A stretch of 64,000 bases of DNA from Alcaligenes faecalis (GCF_041521385.1 NZ_CP168006.1:2136858-2200857), one strand, 5' to 3'. Numbered from the stretch's first letter, positions 9,773-20,343 are shown. The notes: generated by a model not told the origin, from the letters alone. Made by a program: numbers and translations.

Positions 9773-10897
9773 CTACATCTTGAAAATAGCGTCGTGCTCG
9801 CGAATAGCATGGCGGTCCGTCATGCCGGCAATATAATCGGCAATGGCACGGGCCTGAGCAATCGGGTCTTCACGACGATGCTCCGCCGCCAGCAGGCGCG
9901 GATCGTCCAGAAAAGCGTGGAACAGTTCACGCACAATATTTTGTGCCTTGTTCATCATGCGCACCACTTTGTAGTGACGATACAGGTTGGCGTGCAAAAA
10001 GCGTTTCAGCTCATCCGCCTGGGCGCGCAGCTCTGGCGAAAAACCGGCCAGGCGCGGCAGATTCCGGATCGCATCCACGCTATCAGGACGATGCTCTTCC
10101 AGCTTGGCACGTGTAGTTTCTGTTAAATCCACCACCAAGGTATTGATCATGCCGCGGATGATCTCAGCGACCAGCCGCTGACCACTCAAACCTGGATACT
10201 GGGTCTGCACATGCTCGTAATGCGCACGGAACAGACGTAGCTCCAGCAACTGCTCCAAGCGAATCAGGCCGGAGCGCAGGCCGTCGTCAATATCGTGATT
10301 GTTGTAAGCAATTTCATCAGCCAGATTGGCCATTTGGGCTTCCAGCGACGGCTGGGTGCGATCAATAAAACGCTGGCCGACCTCGCCCAATTCACGCGCA
10401 TGCTTCAGCGAACAATGCTTCAAAATCCCCTCGCGGGTTTCAAAGCACAGGTTCAGGCCATTGAAAGCGGCATAGCGTTCTTCCAGCTCGTCCACCACCC
10501 GCAAGCTTTGCAGATTGTGTTCAAAGCCCCCGGCCTCGGGACGCAGGCTTTGCATGCAGCTATTCAAGGTGTCCTGGCCTGCATGACCAAAAGGGGTGTG
10601 GCCCAGATCATGGGCCAGGGAGATGGCTTCGATAAGGTCTTCGTGCAAGCCCAGATTGCGGGCAATGGCCCGCGCCAGTTGGGCCACTTCCAGACTATGC
10701 GTCAATCGTGTTCGGAATAAATCACCTTCGTGGTTAATGAAAACCTGGGTCTTGTACTCCAACAAGCGAAAGGCATTGCAGTGAATAATTCGGTCGCGGT
10801 CCCGCTGGAAAGCGTTACGGCCTTGGGGTGCCGCCTCTGCATAACGCCGACCGCGGGACTGTTCAGGGTGACAGGCATAAGCGGCAAGCATTTGCAT
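9773..10897 (-). CDS. dgt: dGTPase-like dNTP triphosphohydrolase
   Basis: A 374-residue HD-domain hydrolase. The metal-binding HD signature is H67 (RLTHSLEV) and H96-D97 ([13 protein letters not shown]), preceded by [23 protein letters not shown], typical of the dGTPase-like family. Such enzymes cleave dNTPs to deoxynucleoside and triphosphate and help tune nucleotide pools. The length matches the short, non-enterobacterial branch, whose substrate preference varies. It follows aroB by 5 bp and converges on uvrA with only 17 bp between stops, so it is the last gene of an aroK-aroB-dgt operon. Confidence 0.92.
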   Translation of the reverse strand: MQMLAAYACHPEQSRGRRYAEAAPQGRNAFQRDRDRIIHCNAFRLLEYKTQVFINHEGDLFRTRLTHSLEVAQLARAIARNLGLHEDLIEAISLAHDLGHTPFGHAGQDTLNSCMQSLRPEAGGFEHNLQSLRVVDELEERYAAFNGLNLCFETREGILKHCSLKHARELGEVGQRFIDRTQPSLEAQMANLADEIAYNNHDIDDGLRSGLIRLEQLLELRLFRAHYEHVQTQYPGLSGQRLVAEIIRGMINTLVVDLTETTRAKLEEHRPDSVDAIRNLPRLAGFSPELRAQADELKRFLHANLYRHYKVVRMMNKAQNIVRELFHAFLDDPRLLAAEHRREDPIAQARAIADYIAGMTDRHAIREHDAIFKM

Positions 10898-10902
10898 CGG
10901 TT

Positions 10903-11991
10903 TTACTCCTGTTCCACTGTTGTAAAGCGGGCCAATGCCTGGCGCACGACATCAGGCGCAACCGCCTGCACCTTGGCATGGCCTAATTGATCCAGCAGCA
11001 CAAAGCGCAACTGGCCACCTTCATTTTTCTTGTCCACCTGCATCAATTCCAGCCAGCGGTCTGCAGGCCATTGTGGTGGCGTGATCGGGCATCCGCTAGC
11101 TTGCACCAGGGCTTTGATGCGAGCGACATCCTGAGCCGGCAAGCCGCAAACCAGAGCGGACAGCTCAGCAGCCATCACCATGCCGCAACCCACGGCTTCG
11201 CCATGCAGCCATTGGCCGTAGCCCATGCCAGACTCAATCGCATGGCCAAACGTGTGGCCAAAATTCAAAATAGCACGCAGTCCAGACTCGCGTTCGTCCT
11301 GGGAAACGACTTCGGCTTTGACCTCGCAGGAGCGACGAATCGCATAGACGATTTGTTCTTGTTCCAGCGTACGCATGGGGTCAACCTGTTCCTCACACCA
11401 CGTGAAGAAATCCAGATCGTAGATCATGCCGTATTTGATCACTTCCGCCAGACCAGCGGAGATTTCGCGGGCAGGCAGGGTCTTGAGTACATCCGTATCC
11501 ACCTCCACGGCGATGGGTTGGTAGAACGCTCCCACCATATTCTTGCCGAGCGGGTGGTTGATGGCCGTTTTGCCCCCCACTGAGGAGTCTACCTGCGCCA
11601 ACAAAGTTGTTGGCACTTGTACAAAACGCACACCACGCATGAAACAAGCTGCCGCAAAGCCGGCCATATCGCCAATCACGCCACCGCCCAAGGCCACGAT
11701 CAAGGCCTTGCGATCCAGGTGGCGACCCAGCAACGCATCAAAAATCAGGTTCAGAGACTCCCAGTTCTTGTAGGCCTCGCCATCGGGCAGCTCGATCACA
11801 TGGACGGGTTTGCCTGTTGCAGCCAGGGCTTGCTGCACAGGCGCCAGGTACAAAGCCGCCACCGTAGGATTGGTGACAATCGCAATGGCAGAGGTATCGG
11901 CTGGCACCGTATCTGCAAGCTGCGCCAGACGCCCGGCGGCAATATGGATGGAGTAAGTGCCACCCTGGGTGTCAACATGCACTACAGACAT
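10903..11991 (-). CDS. aroB: 3-dehydroquinate synthase
   Basis: A 362-residue cytosolic enzyme that turns DAHP into 3-dehydroquinate, the second step of the shikimate pathway, using NAD and a divalent metal. Conserved blocks are [15 protein letters not shown] (glycine-rich NAD site), [18 protein letters not shown], and the metal-ligand regions EVIKYG and [11 protein letters not shown]. Length is typical. The start codon lies immediately after the aroK stop codon and dgt follows 5 bp later, so aroK, aroB and dgt form a tight operon. Confidence 0.97.
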   Translation of the reverse strand: MSVVHVDTQGGTYSIHIAAGRLAQLADTVPADTSAIAIVTNPTVAALYLAPVQQALAATGKPVHVIELPDGEAYKNWESLNLIFDALLGRHLDRKALIVALGGGVIGDMAGFAAACFMRGVRFVQVPTTLLAQVDSSVGGKTAINHPLGKNMVGAFYQPIAVEVDTDVLKTLPAREISAGLAEVIKYGMIYDLDFFTWCEEQVDPMRTLEQEQIVYAIRRSCEVKAEVVSQDERESGLRAILNFGHTFGHAIESGMGYGQWLHGEAVGCGMVMAAELSALVCGLPAQDVARIKALVQASGCPITPPQWPADRWLELMQVDKKNEGGQLRFVLLDQLGHAKVQAVAPDVVRQALARFTTVEQE

Positions 11992-12597
11992 TTAGCAACC
12001 TCGTTCTTTCAACTGGGACAATAAATGGCGCACCGCATGATGAACTGGCGCCGAGCCAGTTTCAAAGCGAACATCAGCCACTTCTTCATAGAGGGGTTCG
12101 CGCGCTTGCAACAGTTCCTGGATGCGGGCGCGTGGGTCCGCTGTTTGCAGCAGCGGTCGGTTACGGTCTCGGGCCACACGACGGTACAGCTCGTCTACGG
12201 TGGCGCACAAGTACACTACGATACCGCGATCTTTGATGATCTGGCGATTGGCCTCGGACAAAATAGCCCCGCCTCCCGTTGCCAGCACAATACCGCTCTG
12301 GCGCGAGCAAATATCGAGCACCGCCGATTCGCGTTTGCGGAACCCTTGCTCGCCTTCGAACTCAAAGATCGTGGACACTCGCACGCCGCTACGGGCTTCC
12401 AGCTCGTGGTCCAGGTCCATAAACTCGCGCTTGAGTTCCCGCGCCAATTGACGGCCAATGGTCGTTTTACCGGCTCCCATCATGCCCACCAAAATAATGG
12501 GACGTGGGCCAGTTTGTTGTAAATGGAGCAGCTCGGCGTCTGATAAGGGATCAGGATGTTCTACAGGCATCAGCTCGGCGGGTAAAGAGTGGTTCAT
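11992..12597 (-). CDS. aroK: Shikimate kinase
   Basis: A 201-residue P-loop kinase that phosphorylates shikimate. Walker A is GMMGAGKTTIG (residues 38-48), followed by the shikimate-binding MDLDHELE and the FRKRES and LATGGG motifs. A short N-terminal extension of about 30 residues precedes the core compared with E. coli AroK. It is the first gene of the aroK-aroB-dgt operon and is divergent from mrcA across a 119-bp promoter region, the aroK-mrcA pairing common in proteobacteria, although no pilM-Q genes lie between them here. Confidence 0.97.
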   Translation of the reverse strand: MNHSLPAELMPVEHPDPLSDAELLHLQQTGPRPIILVGMMGAGKTTIGRQLARELKREFMDLDHELEARSGVRVSTIFEFEGEQGFRKRESAVLDICSRQSGIVLATGGGAILSEANRQIIKDRGIVVYLCATVDELYRRVARDRNRPLLQTADPRARIQELLQAREPLYEEVADVRFETGSAPVHHAVRHLLSQLKERGC

Positions 12598-12716
12598 TTG
12601 TGTATTATCCCATTAGCCTTCCCTAAGCACAGTCCGCTTGCTTAGTATTATTTTGTTACATTGATACTTGGTTTGAGGCCTAGTCCTGCTGCGTTTGGAC
12701 TTTAAAATCAGCCCTA

Positions 12717-15164
12717 ATGAGTTCTTCTTCCCGCTCCCCCAATTCTAAGCCCGAGCAACGCTCCGGTTCCTGGCTTGCCCGCCTCATCATCAAGACCTCG
12801 GTCTTTTTTGTGGGGCTTGGTCTGTGTGCCGCCCTGCTCGGATCACTGGCGCTGGCCTTAGCCTGGCCCAACCTTCCCGATCTCAGCGCCATGATCGACT
12901 ATCGCCCACGGGTGCCGCTGCGTATTTACACGGCAGACAAGGTGCTGATCGGTGAATTTGGTGAAGAACGCCGCAATGTACTGCGTTTCGACGAAATCCC
13001 CGACGTCATGAAATCGGCCATTCTGGCGGCCGAGGATGACCGTTTCTACCAGCACGGCGGTATTGACTGGATGGGTGTGGGCCGCGCTGCCCTGGCCAAT
13101 ATGACCCACATGTCCAAGACACAAGGGGCCAGTACGATCACCATGCAGGTAGCGCGTAACTTCTACCTGTCATCAGAAAAGACCTATACCCGCAAGTTCT
13201 ACGAACTATTGCTGACCTTCAAGATTGAAGCGACACTGTCCAAGAACCAGATTCTGGACCTGTACATGAACCAGATTTATCTGGGCCACCGTGCGTATGG
13301 TTTTGCAGCCGCGTCGCGAACCTATCTGGGCAAGCCGCTAGGCGAGATCACAACGGCAGAAGCTGCCATGCTGGCCGGCATTCCCAAAGCACCCTCGCGC
13401 TTTAACCCGATTGCCAACTTCGAGCGTGCCAAAACCCGTCAAGCCTACGTGCTGGGCCGCATGCGCTCACTGGGCTACATCACTGAGCAAGAGTACCAAG
13501 ACGCCCTGGCACAGGAAATCGTTGTGAAATCGGCCTTGGGTACCCCCGCCGGTGGCTATGCCATCCACGGTGAATACGCGGCTGAGCTGGCTCGCCAGCT
13601 ACTGTACGGTGTCTACCAGGACAATGTGTACTCGCGCGGTTTCAATATCTACACAACGATCAAGTCCGCCGACCAGGAAGCGGCTTACCTGGCCGTGCGC
13701 AACGGTATTCTGGATTACACCCGCCGAGCACCTTACACCGGCCCCCAAGGCCAGGTGGATCTGCCCGCTGATATTGAAAACGACCACGCTCAATTGGATG
13801 CCATTCTGGACGACTTGCAGGACAAGTACCCCGATACGGGCGACCTGCTGACGGGTGTGGTGCTGGACGCCAGCCCAAACCAAATTCGCGTTGCCCGTAC
13901 CGCCCAGCAAGTGATTGATGTCAACGACAAGCGCGCCTTGAAGATCGTTGCTCGCGGACTGGTAAAAAATGCCAAAGCAGACGTACGTATTCAGCGTGGT
14001 TCAGTCGTCTATCTGTTCCGCAATGACGATTACTGGGAAGTAATCAATATGCCTGCGGTGCAAGCCGCTTTTGTGTCGGTACGCCCGCAAGACGGCGCTA
14101 TTCAAGCCATGGTAGGCGGCTTTCACTTTTCAGACGGAAAGTTCAACCGTGTCACCCAGGCCTGGCGTCAACCCGGTTCGGCCTTCAAGCCCTTCATCTA
14201 CGCCTCTTCGCTGGAACGCGGCTTGACCCCTGCTACCCAGATTTCGGACGAACCCTTTGTTCTGACTGCCGCCCAGACCGGCTCCAAACCCTGGACGCCC
14301 AAAAACTACGGACGCAGGTACGAACCCATGCTGACCATGCGTCAAGGTTTGTACAAATCCAGAAACATGGTATCCATCCGTATCATGCAGGCCGTCGGCC
14401 CCAAGTACGTACAAGATTATGTGGCTCGCTTTGGTTTCGACAAGGCCCGCCAGCCTGCGGTTCTGCCACTGGCTCTGGGTGCAGGTAGCGTGACCCCCCT
14501 GCAAATGGCGGGTGCCTACTCAGTCTTTGCCAATGGCGGTTACCGTACCGAGCCCTACCTGATCGACTACGTCACCGACAGCACCAATAAAGTCATCATG
14601 CGCGCCAAACCCATTGTGGCAGGTGATGCCGCTGCACGCGCCATCGACACCCGCACCGCTTACGTCATGAACGACTTGTTACGTGGGGTGGCGACTTCCG
14701 GTACCGGTGCCCGTTCCTCGCGCACCTTGAAGCGAACAGACATTGGCGGCAAAACGGGCACCACCAACGACTCTCATGACGCTTGGTTTGCCGGTTACAC
14801 GCCCGATCTGGTCGGTATTGCCTGGATGGGCTTTGACAAACCTCGCAGCCTGGGTTCGGGTGAAACCGGCGGTGGTGCCTCCATGCCTATCTGGATCAAC
14901 TACATGCGCACTGCACTCAAGGACAAGCCCATCGTACCTCCCGGTCCTATGCCTTCTGGACTGTCGCGCATCAATGGGGACTTCTACTTTGACGAGTTCC
15001 CGCCCGGACAGGCCATTGCCCGTGTTGGTCTACCCGCTCCGGGTGACGGTTTCCTGCAACAGGGCGGTGGCGATCAAAACGATGGGATTGGCGACCTGCT
15101 GCGGCAACTGGATGCTGACTCCGGCTCCTCGGGCGCTGAAACACAACCCTTTGTCCCCTTCTAG
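12717..15164 (+). CDS. mrcA: Penicillin-binding protein 1A (bifunctional)
   Basis: An 815-residue class A penicillin-binding protein anchored by one N-terminal helix (about residues 25-50). The glycosyltransferase domain follows, with ILAAEDDRFYQHGGIDW and QGASTITMQVARNFYLS. The transpeptidase domain carries the SxxK motif SAFK (about 488), SRN (about 547) and KTGTTND (about 679). It polymerises and cross-links peptidoglycan on the periplasmic face. A low-complexity glycine/glutamine tail ends the protein. It has its own terminator at 15177-15201 and is divergent from aroK. Confidence 0.96.
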   Translation: MSSSSRSPNSKPEQRSGSWLARLIIKTSVFFVGLGLCAALLGSLALALAWPNLPDLSAMIDYRPRVPLRIYTADKVLIGEFGEERRNVLRFDEIPDVMKSAILAAEDDRFYQHGGIDWMGVGRAALANMTHMSKTQGASTITMQVARNFYLSSEKTYTRKFYELLLTFKIEATLSKNQILDLYMNQIYLGHRAYGFAAASRTYLGKPLGEITTAEAAMLAGIPKAPSRFNPIANFERAKTRQAYVLGRMRSLGYITEQEYQDALAQEIVVKSALGTPAGGYAIHGEYAAELARQLLYGVYQDNVYSRGFNIYTTIKSADQEAAYLAVRNGILDYTRRAPYTGPQGQVDLPADIENDHAQLDAILDDLQDKYPDTGDLLTGVVLDASPNQIRVARTAQQVIDVNDKRALKIVARGLVKNAKADVRIQRGSVVYLFRNDDYWEVINMPAVQAAFVSVRPQDGAIQAMVGGFHFSDGKFNRVTQAWRQPGSAFKPFIYASSLERGLTPATQISDEPFVLTAAQTGSKPWTPKNYGRRYEPMLTMRQGLYKSRNMVSIRIMQAVGPKYVQDYVARFGFDKARQPAVLPLALGAGSVTPLQMAGAYSVFANGGYRTEPYLIDYVTDSTNKVIMRAKPIVAGDAAARAIDTRTAYVMNDLLRGVATSGTGARSSRTLKRTDIGGKTGTTNDSHDAWFAGYTPDLVGIAWMGFDKPRSLGSGETGGGASMPIWINYMRTALKDKPIVPPGPMPSGLSRINGDFYFDEFPPGQAIARVGLPAPGDGFLQQGGGDQNDGIGDLLRQLDADSGSSGAETQPFVPF

Positions 15165-15176
15165 CTCCATTATCTG

Positions 15177-15201
15177 AACGCCGGCACAGCCGGCGTTTTT
15201 T
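15177..15201 (+). terminator. Rho-independent terminator of mrcA
   Basis: A 9-bp stem AACGCCGGC/GCCGGCGTT with a 3-nt loop followed by a T run, starting 12 nt after the mrcA stop codon. Confidence 0.93.
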
Positions 15202-15260
15202 ATGCTTTGCCCTTCACAATGGCATAATGTTCTGCATTGTCCGCACTCGCTTAATACCTT

Positions 15261-15395
15261 ATGAACAAACGACGTTCTTCCCGCCTGCTGGCCTTGCTGA
15301 CACTTAGCGTTTTTCTTGGCGCTTGCGGCTACAAAGGCCCCTTGTATCACCCTCCTGCGCAGGAAGCGGCGGACGCCCAAACAGCGCCACGCTGA
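15261..15395 (+). CDS. lptM: LptM-type small lipoprotein
   Basis: A 44-residue prelipoprotein. After a short basic N-terminus (MNKRRSSR) and a hydrophobic helix comes the lipobox FLGAC with the lipidated cysteine at residue 22, and then GYKGPLY, the hallmark of the LptM (YifL) family. LptM assists disulfide maturation of the LptD-LptE outer-membrane LPS translocon. The mature part is only about 23 residues, rich in Pro, Ala and Gln. It sits 41 bp upstream of lysA, the arrangement seen in E. coli relatives and most proteobacteria, and is probably co-transcribed with it. It is easily missed because of its size. Confidence 0.88.
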   Translation: MNKRRSSRLLALLTLSVFLGACGYKGPLYHPPAQEAADAQTAPR

Positions 15396-15436
15396 TTTCC
15401 GCCCTGCTCGCTTAACCTCTGTTATTTGACGACACC

Positions 15437-16705
15437 ATGACCGTTGCACCTCACTTCCAATTTCAGAACAACACGCTGCACGCCGAGCAAGTTCCCCTGA
15501 ACAAGCTGGCTGAAGAATTCGGCACCCCTCTGTATGTGTATTCCCGCCAAGCCTTGCGCGACGCCTGGGAGTCCTATCGAGTAGCCGGCCAGGGCCGCAA
15601 GTTGTTGGTGTGCTATGGCATGAAAGCCAACTCCAATCTGGCCATTCTGCAAGAATTTGCCCGCCTGGGCACCGGCTTTGATATCGTCTCGGGCGGAGAG
15701 CTGGCCCGTGTCATTGCTGCGGGTGGCGACCCAGGTAAAGTGGTGTTCTCCGGTGTTGGGAAACAGGTTTGGGAAATCGAAGCAGCCCTGAAAGCAGGCG
15801 TAAAGTGTTTTAACATCGAATCCGAAAGCGAGCTGGAACGCATTGCCCAGGTTGCAGAACGCATGAATGTGAAAGCGCCTGTTTCCTTGCGCGTGAATCC
15901 GGACGTGGATGCCCGCACCCATCCCTATATTTCCACTGGTCTAAAAGACAACAAGTTCGGCGTGCCCATTGATCAAGCGCCCCGCATCTACGCACGCGCC
16001 CAAGAACTGCCCAGCCTGGACATTGTGGGTGTGGACTGTCATATCGGCTCGCAGATTACCGAAGTCAGCCCCTATCTGGATGCACTGGACAAGCTGATCA
16101 AGCTGATCCTGGCTCTGAAAGAGCAAGGCGTGAACCTGATTCATCTGGATTTGGGCGGTGGTCTGGGCATTCGCTATACCGACGAAACCTTGGTTACCCC
16201 CACCCAACTGCTGACCGAAGTCTTTGCCGCTTTGGACAAGAACGGCCTGGGCCATCTGGAGATCGTGCTGGAGCCCGGTCGCTCTATGGTAGGCAATGCC
16301 GGGGTGCTGCTAAGCCGCGTGGAATACCTCAAGCATGGCGAGACCAAGAACTTCGCCATTATTGATGCCGCCATGAACGACTTGATCCGCCCCACCCTGT
16401 ACGATGCATGGCACAGCGTGGAAGCGGTAGACCCTCGTCCCGTCGGCAAGGACACCCCCCATTACGATCTGGTTGGCCCTATCTGCGAAAGCGGCGACTG
16501 GCTGGCCCGTGACCGCCAACTGGCGCTGCAACAAGCTGATCTGATCGCCATTATGTCTGCCGGTGCCTACGCCTTTACCATGGCCAGCCAGTACAACACC
16601 CGCCCCCGTGCGGCTGAAATTCTGGTCGATGGGGATCAAGTCCATGTGATCCGCCCCCGCGAAACGCTGGAGAGTTTGTTTGCCAGCGAACGATTGCTCC
16701 CCTAA
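15437..16705 (+). CDS. lysA: Diaminopimelate decarboxylase
   Basis: A 422-residue PLP enzyme of fold type III that decarboxylates meso-diaminopimelate to L-lysine, the last step of lysine synthesis. The PLP lysine is K63 in CYGMKANSN; the glycine-rich phosphate-binding loop is LDLGGGLGI; and the PICESGDW block carries the active-site cysteine contributed across the dimer. Length is typical. It follows the lptM-type gene and is followed by a GC-rich hairpin. Confidence 0.97.
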   Translation: MTVAPHFQFQNNTLHAEQVPLNKLAEEFGTPLYVYSRQALRDAWESYRVAGQGRKLLVCYGMKANSNLAILQEFARLGTGFDIVSGGELARVIAAGGDPGKVVFSGVGKQVWEIEAALKAGVKCFNIESESELERIAQVAERMNVKAPVSLRVNPDVDARTHPYISTGLKDNKFGVPIDQAPRIYARAQELPSLDIVGVDCHIGSQITEVSPYLDALDKLIKLILALKEQGVNLIHLDLGGGLGIRYTDETLVTPTQLLTEVFAALDKNGLGHLEIVLEPGRSMVGNAGVLLSRVEYLKHGETKNFAIIDAAMNDLIRPTLYDAWHSVEAVDPRPVGKDTPHYDLVGPICESGDWLARDRQLALQQADLIAIMSAGAYAFTMASQYNTRPRAAEILVDGDQVHVIRPRETLESLFASERLLP

Positions 16706-16768
16706 AGCCGGGGCAAGAATGCGGACAGCAACAATTCAGCCTTAAAGAACTCTCGAATCTGACCGTAA

Positions 16769-16816
16769 AACAGGCCGGGACTGCACTGCCAACAGCAGGT
16801 GCAATCCCGGCCTGTT
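16769..16816. terminator. Hairpin after lysA, probable terminator
   Basis: Seventeen-base arms beginning AACAGGCCGGGA pair with one mismatch across a 14-nt loop. There is no T run on the plus strand after the stem and only TTTT on the minus strand, so termination efficiency is uncertain. Confidence 0.5.
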
Positions 16817-16897
16817 GCGTCCTAGCCGGACAAGCACAGATTTCGCTGTCAGTGGCCAGACAGTTCGATGGTAAGCGCTGGAGGCTGTACCACCATC

Positions 16898-19810
16898 ATG
16901 ACCACCCCAGGGATACCGACCCACAGCTTTGAGCCCATTACATCGGCTAGCGAACGCTTGATTCGCGGCTTAAGTCTGTACGTCATCCCTTTGTTTCTGA
17001 TCATGCTCACTTTATGGGTATTGTTGTTTCTGCCCAATCGCTACCCTAGCGTTCCCGGTCAAAATTTAGGTATTCAAGCACTGGCCAGCCAACAAGAGCA
17101 TGCGGATCCAGAGTTATTGACGCAATTGGAAAATGCACCGTCCCAGCAACGGCTACACCTGAGCAAGCCCCATTGGCTGCTGTTAACCCTGCCAGCCCCC
17201 TTGCCTGAGCAAGAGCAAGTCCTGCACTTTCCTGCTTCCCCGATTTCCTCGCTGCACTGTGAAGATGCCCGTAGTGGCCAGACTCTACGCAATAGCGAGC
17301 TGTCCCCACCTGCTGCCCTATCACCGACCCCGGTCAAAAGCTACACCCTGGAACTGGACCAGACAAGCCACACCACCACCGTTCTGTGTCGTGTCCAGAC
17401 CTCACGTCCCACCTTGCTGCAAGCCCAGCTCTGGGCCAGCTCTGACGTCACCAACTCTTCGATTCACTTTAGCCGTGGCATAGGGCTGCTGGAAGGCGGC
17501 TTGCTGACCATGGCCATGTTCATGCTGGTGCTGGCTGCGACCAACCGCGCCTGGATTTACCTGCTGCTGTCTGTCTGGCTGATTGGCAATCTGCGCCTGG
17601 GTTCGATGGCCATGGGTTGGGATACCCAATGGCTAGGCCAGATCCTGCCCTCCCAGTACATGCCCATACTGCGCCAGGTCACCATCGCCTGCTACTTCAT
17701 CCTGAGCTATTCCCTGTTCACCGTCTTGCTGGGCAACTCCATCACCACCGCCCGTCTGCAACGCTTGCTACCCACGGTCGGCATACTGGGCTTGATCCTG
17801 CTGCCCGTATCCCTGCTCGCCCCAGCCTCAGTGTTCCAGCCCCTCATGTGGATCAGCACCATCTACGCGCTGTGCTGCGTCTCGGCCGTGCTGCTATCCG
17901 TTCTCTTGCATACCCGCTCGCGCATCTTGCTGTGGCAACTGGTACTGCTGAGCATGGCCCTGTGCATGCTCATTTCATCCGTCTTTCTGGTGACGTTTGG
18001 TCGTTCCAGCTTTGTGGAGAACTTTAACGGCGTCATCGCCTTCCTGCTCTCTAACCTGATGGTGGCCCTCGCTGTCGGCGAACGCTTGCGAGAGGATCGC
18101 AGCGAATCCCTACGCGCCCGTAACGAGCTGATGGCGCACTACCTTGTCACCCCTGTCGGCATGTTCACCCTGAACGAGTCCGGTGTTTTTTTGCGCATCA
18201 GCCCCATGTTGAGCCGCATGCTCCGCATAGAAGCAGACCCCAGCGAAAGTCCCATTTACTGGACGGACTTCTTCCCCGAGCAAGACTGGACTGCCGTCGC
18301 GCAAAGCACCCAGGACGGCCAGGATGTCACCATTACCCACTACGACGCGAATGCACAACCATGCCAATTCGCCCTGCGCGTCGCCATTGTCAATCAGTGT
18401 ATTGAAGGCTCCCTGCAAGATGTGACCGCCCGCGCCGAAACCTACCGCCAACTGCGCCTGATGGCCGACAACGACCCGGTCACCAACGTCCTGAACCAGC
18501 GAGGAATCGAAAAAGCCTTGGATGGTCTGCTCAATCGCAGCCAGAACGACAAACCCTGCCTATTGGCTTATCTGGACCTGAACCACATCAAATATGTGAA
18601 CGGTACGTTTGGCCACTCATCAGGCGATGCCCTGCTGCTTAAAGTCTGCGAACAACTGGAATCCGTTCTTCGCAGCAAGGACAAGATCGGCCGCATCGGC
18701 AGCGATGAATTTGTCATTATCTTTGAAGACTGCGAACCGGACCAAGCCCGCGCTCTGGCCAATGACGTCCTGGAATCGCTGAACAAAAACCCAGTCCTGG
18801 CTGGCAACCGCAGCTTTAACCTACGCAGCACACTGGGGCTGGTCGAAGTCGCTCCCGGCACGGCCCCACAAGAAGCCATTTCCGCCGCCAGCCGAGCCTC
18901 CCGCGACGCGCGACGCCTGCATCAAGACATGATCATCTACGGACAGGACTCCAACGCCCTACAAGAACACGCCGAGGAGTTACGCCTGTTTGAAGAGCTG
19001 GAAGGGGGGTCTTCTCGCGCGCTCTACCTGGAAATGCAACCTATCGCCGCCTTGCGCCGCCCCATGGACAGCCTGAACTTCGAGGCCCTGCTACGCGTGC
19101 GCGACTCCTCCGGCCAGCTCATCCCTACCGGCCGCATCATTTCGGCGGCCGAAGAAAGCGGCACCATCACCATCATCGACAAATGGGTGTTCTCCGCCAC
19201 TCTGGAGTGGATGTCCAAACACGAAGCCCAACTAAGCAAGACCCAGTGGGTCACCATCAACCTGAGCGGTGTGTCCCTGAACGACGACACCTTCATCAAA
19301 TGGCTCTTCGACATTCTGGCCCGCTTCGAGCACCTGGCCCGCCGATTATGCGTTGAAATCACCGAAGGCGTGGCACTGGACGATCTGGAACACACCCGCA
19401 ACTTCATGCGGCGCCTGCAGAAAATGGGCGTACGCATCGCCCTGGACGATTTTGGGGCGGGCTACACGTCCTTCTCCTACCTGCGCGAACTGCCCGCCGA
19501 CGCCATCAAAATCGACGGCGCACTCATCTGCGACATGCTCAAAAAAGAGACCAACGTTGCCATCGTGCGCACCATCGTCGAACTGGCCAACAACCTGGGC
19601 ATGATCAGCATCGCCGAATGGGTAGAAGACGTCCCCACCCTGAAAGCCCTGCAAGAACTGGGCGTAGACTACGTACAAGGCTTCATTATCTCCAAAGCCT
19701 GCACTCCAACAGAGCTGCTCAACGCCCAAGCCATCACCGACCTGGTCCACGACAGCGCGGCCAAACAGTTCCTGATCGAGTCGCAAGATAAATTCCCGCC
19801 AACCATGTAA
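16898..19810 (+). CDS. Membrane GGDEF/EAL protein with 7TM sensor module
   Basis: A 970-residue inner-membrane protein for c-di-GMP turnover. In order: one helix (about 20-42), a periplasmic region to about 195, a block of seven hydrophobic helices (about 195-395) like 7TM-DISM sensors, a PAS-like segment, a GGDEF domain and an EAL domain. The cyclase motif is GSDEF (about residue 601) rather than GGDEF, so cyclase activity is doubtful. The EAL domain looks intact: FEALLRV, NLSGVSL, VEITEG, ALDDFGAG, IKIDG and AEWVED. I therefore expect a phosphodiesterase, perhaps GTP-modulated. The start at 16898 is preferred to an ATG 30 bp upstream because GGAGG precedes it, though the 13-nt spacing is long. 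It is transcribed alone. Confidence 0.88.
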   Translation: MTTPGIPTHSFEPITSASERLIRGLSLYVIPLFLIMLTLWVLLFLPNRYPSVPGQNLGIQALASQQEHADPELLTQLENAPSQQRLHLSKPHWLLLTLPAPLPEQEQVLHFPASPISSLHCEDARSGQTLRNSELSPPAALSPTPVKSYTLELDQTSHTTTVLCRVQTSRPTLLQAQLWASSDVTNSSIHFSRGIGLLEGGLLTMAMFMLVLAATNRAWIYLLLSVWLIGNLRLGSMAMGWDTQWLGQILPSQYMPILRQVTIACYFILSYSLFTVLLGNSITTARLQRLLPTVGILGLILLPVSLLAPASVFQPLMWISTIYALCCVSAVLLSVLLHTRSRILLWQLVLLSMALCMLISSVFLVTFGRSSFVENFNGVIAFLLSNLMVALAVGERLREDRSESLRARNELMAHYLVTPVGMFTLNESGVFLRISPMLSRMLRIEADPSESPIYWTDFFPEQDWTAVAQSTQDGQDVTITHYDANAQPCQFALRVAIVNQCIEGSLQDVTARAETYRQLRLMADNDPVTNVLNQRGIEKALDGLLNRSQNDKPCLLAYLDLNHIKYVNGTFGHSSGDALLLKVCEQLESVLRSKDKIGRIGSDEFVIIFEDCEPDQARALANDVLESLNKNPVLAGNRSFNLRSTLGLVEVAPGTAPQEAISAASRASRDARRLHQDMIIYGQDSNALQEHAEELRLFEELEGGSSRALYLEMQPIAALRRPMDSLNFEALLRVRDSSGQLIPTGRIISAAEESGTITIIDKWVFSATLEWMSKHEAQLSKTQWVTINLSGVSLNDDTFIKWLFDILARFEHLARRLCVEITEGVALDDLEHTRNFMRRLQKMGVRIALDDFGAGYTSFSYLRELPADAIKIDGALICDMLKKETNVAIVRTIVELANNLGMISIAEWVEDVPTLKALQELGVDYVQGFIISKACTPTELLNAQAITDLVHDSAAKQFLIESQDKFPPTM

Positions 19811-20163
19811 ATAGATAGTCACCCAAGGCCCACAGCAGGCCCTGGTGGCCCATGACAAGGCCTTGCGCCACCTAACGGACGCACACTCGTCTCAGATGCC
19901 ATAGGGGCGCTACAAAGGTTTTGTCGCCATCGTCGCCCCAATAGTCAGCTCACTTTCCCGTTATCTACAGCAAGCCACGCCAAGATACGCATCACAGTCA
20001 GAACAAGCCCCAACACCCGACCGCATCACAGCCCTGAGTCTGGCCAGGTAGCCTCACCTAATACAGAGAGCAATCCTGTCCAAACACAGACCGATGTCTA
20101 AGCGTCACGCTGGAAACAGGTTCAAGGAATAGATACCGCCGCCACGCTAGCTTTGTTTTGGGG

Positions 20164-20204
20164 CTCTGACTCTGACTCTAACTCTAACTCTAACTCTAAC
20201 TCTG
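20164..20204. repeat. Hexanucleotide tandem repeat (CTCTGA)2(CTCTAA)4
   Basis: Two CTCTGA units are followed by four CTCTAA units and a partial CTCTG. The perfect CTCTAA array is a candidate variable-number locus. It lies in non-coding DNA about 355 bp after the GGDEF/EAL stop codon. Confidence 0.9.
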
Positions 20205-20343
20205 CAACAGGCTAAGCCAGTCGATCTTGGAACAAGCAGCGCCCGGTCACACCCTACACAGAAAAAAGCGCAATTTTCCCTTCCATCGTTCGCTTGCTAC
20301 TCACCCACTCTGAAGTCAGAGGGGCCATAAGTAAACACTATGA

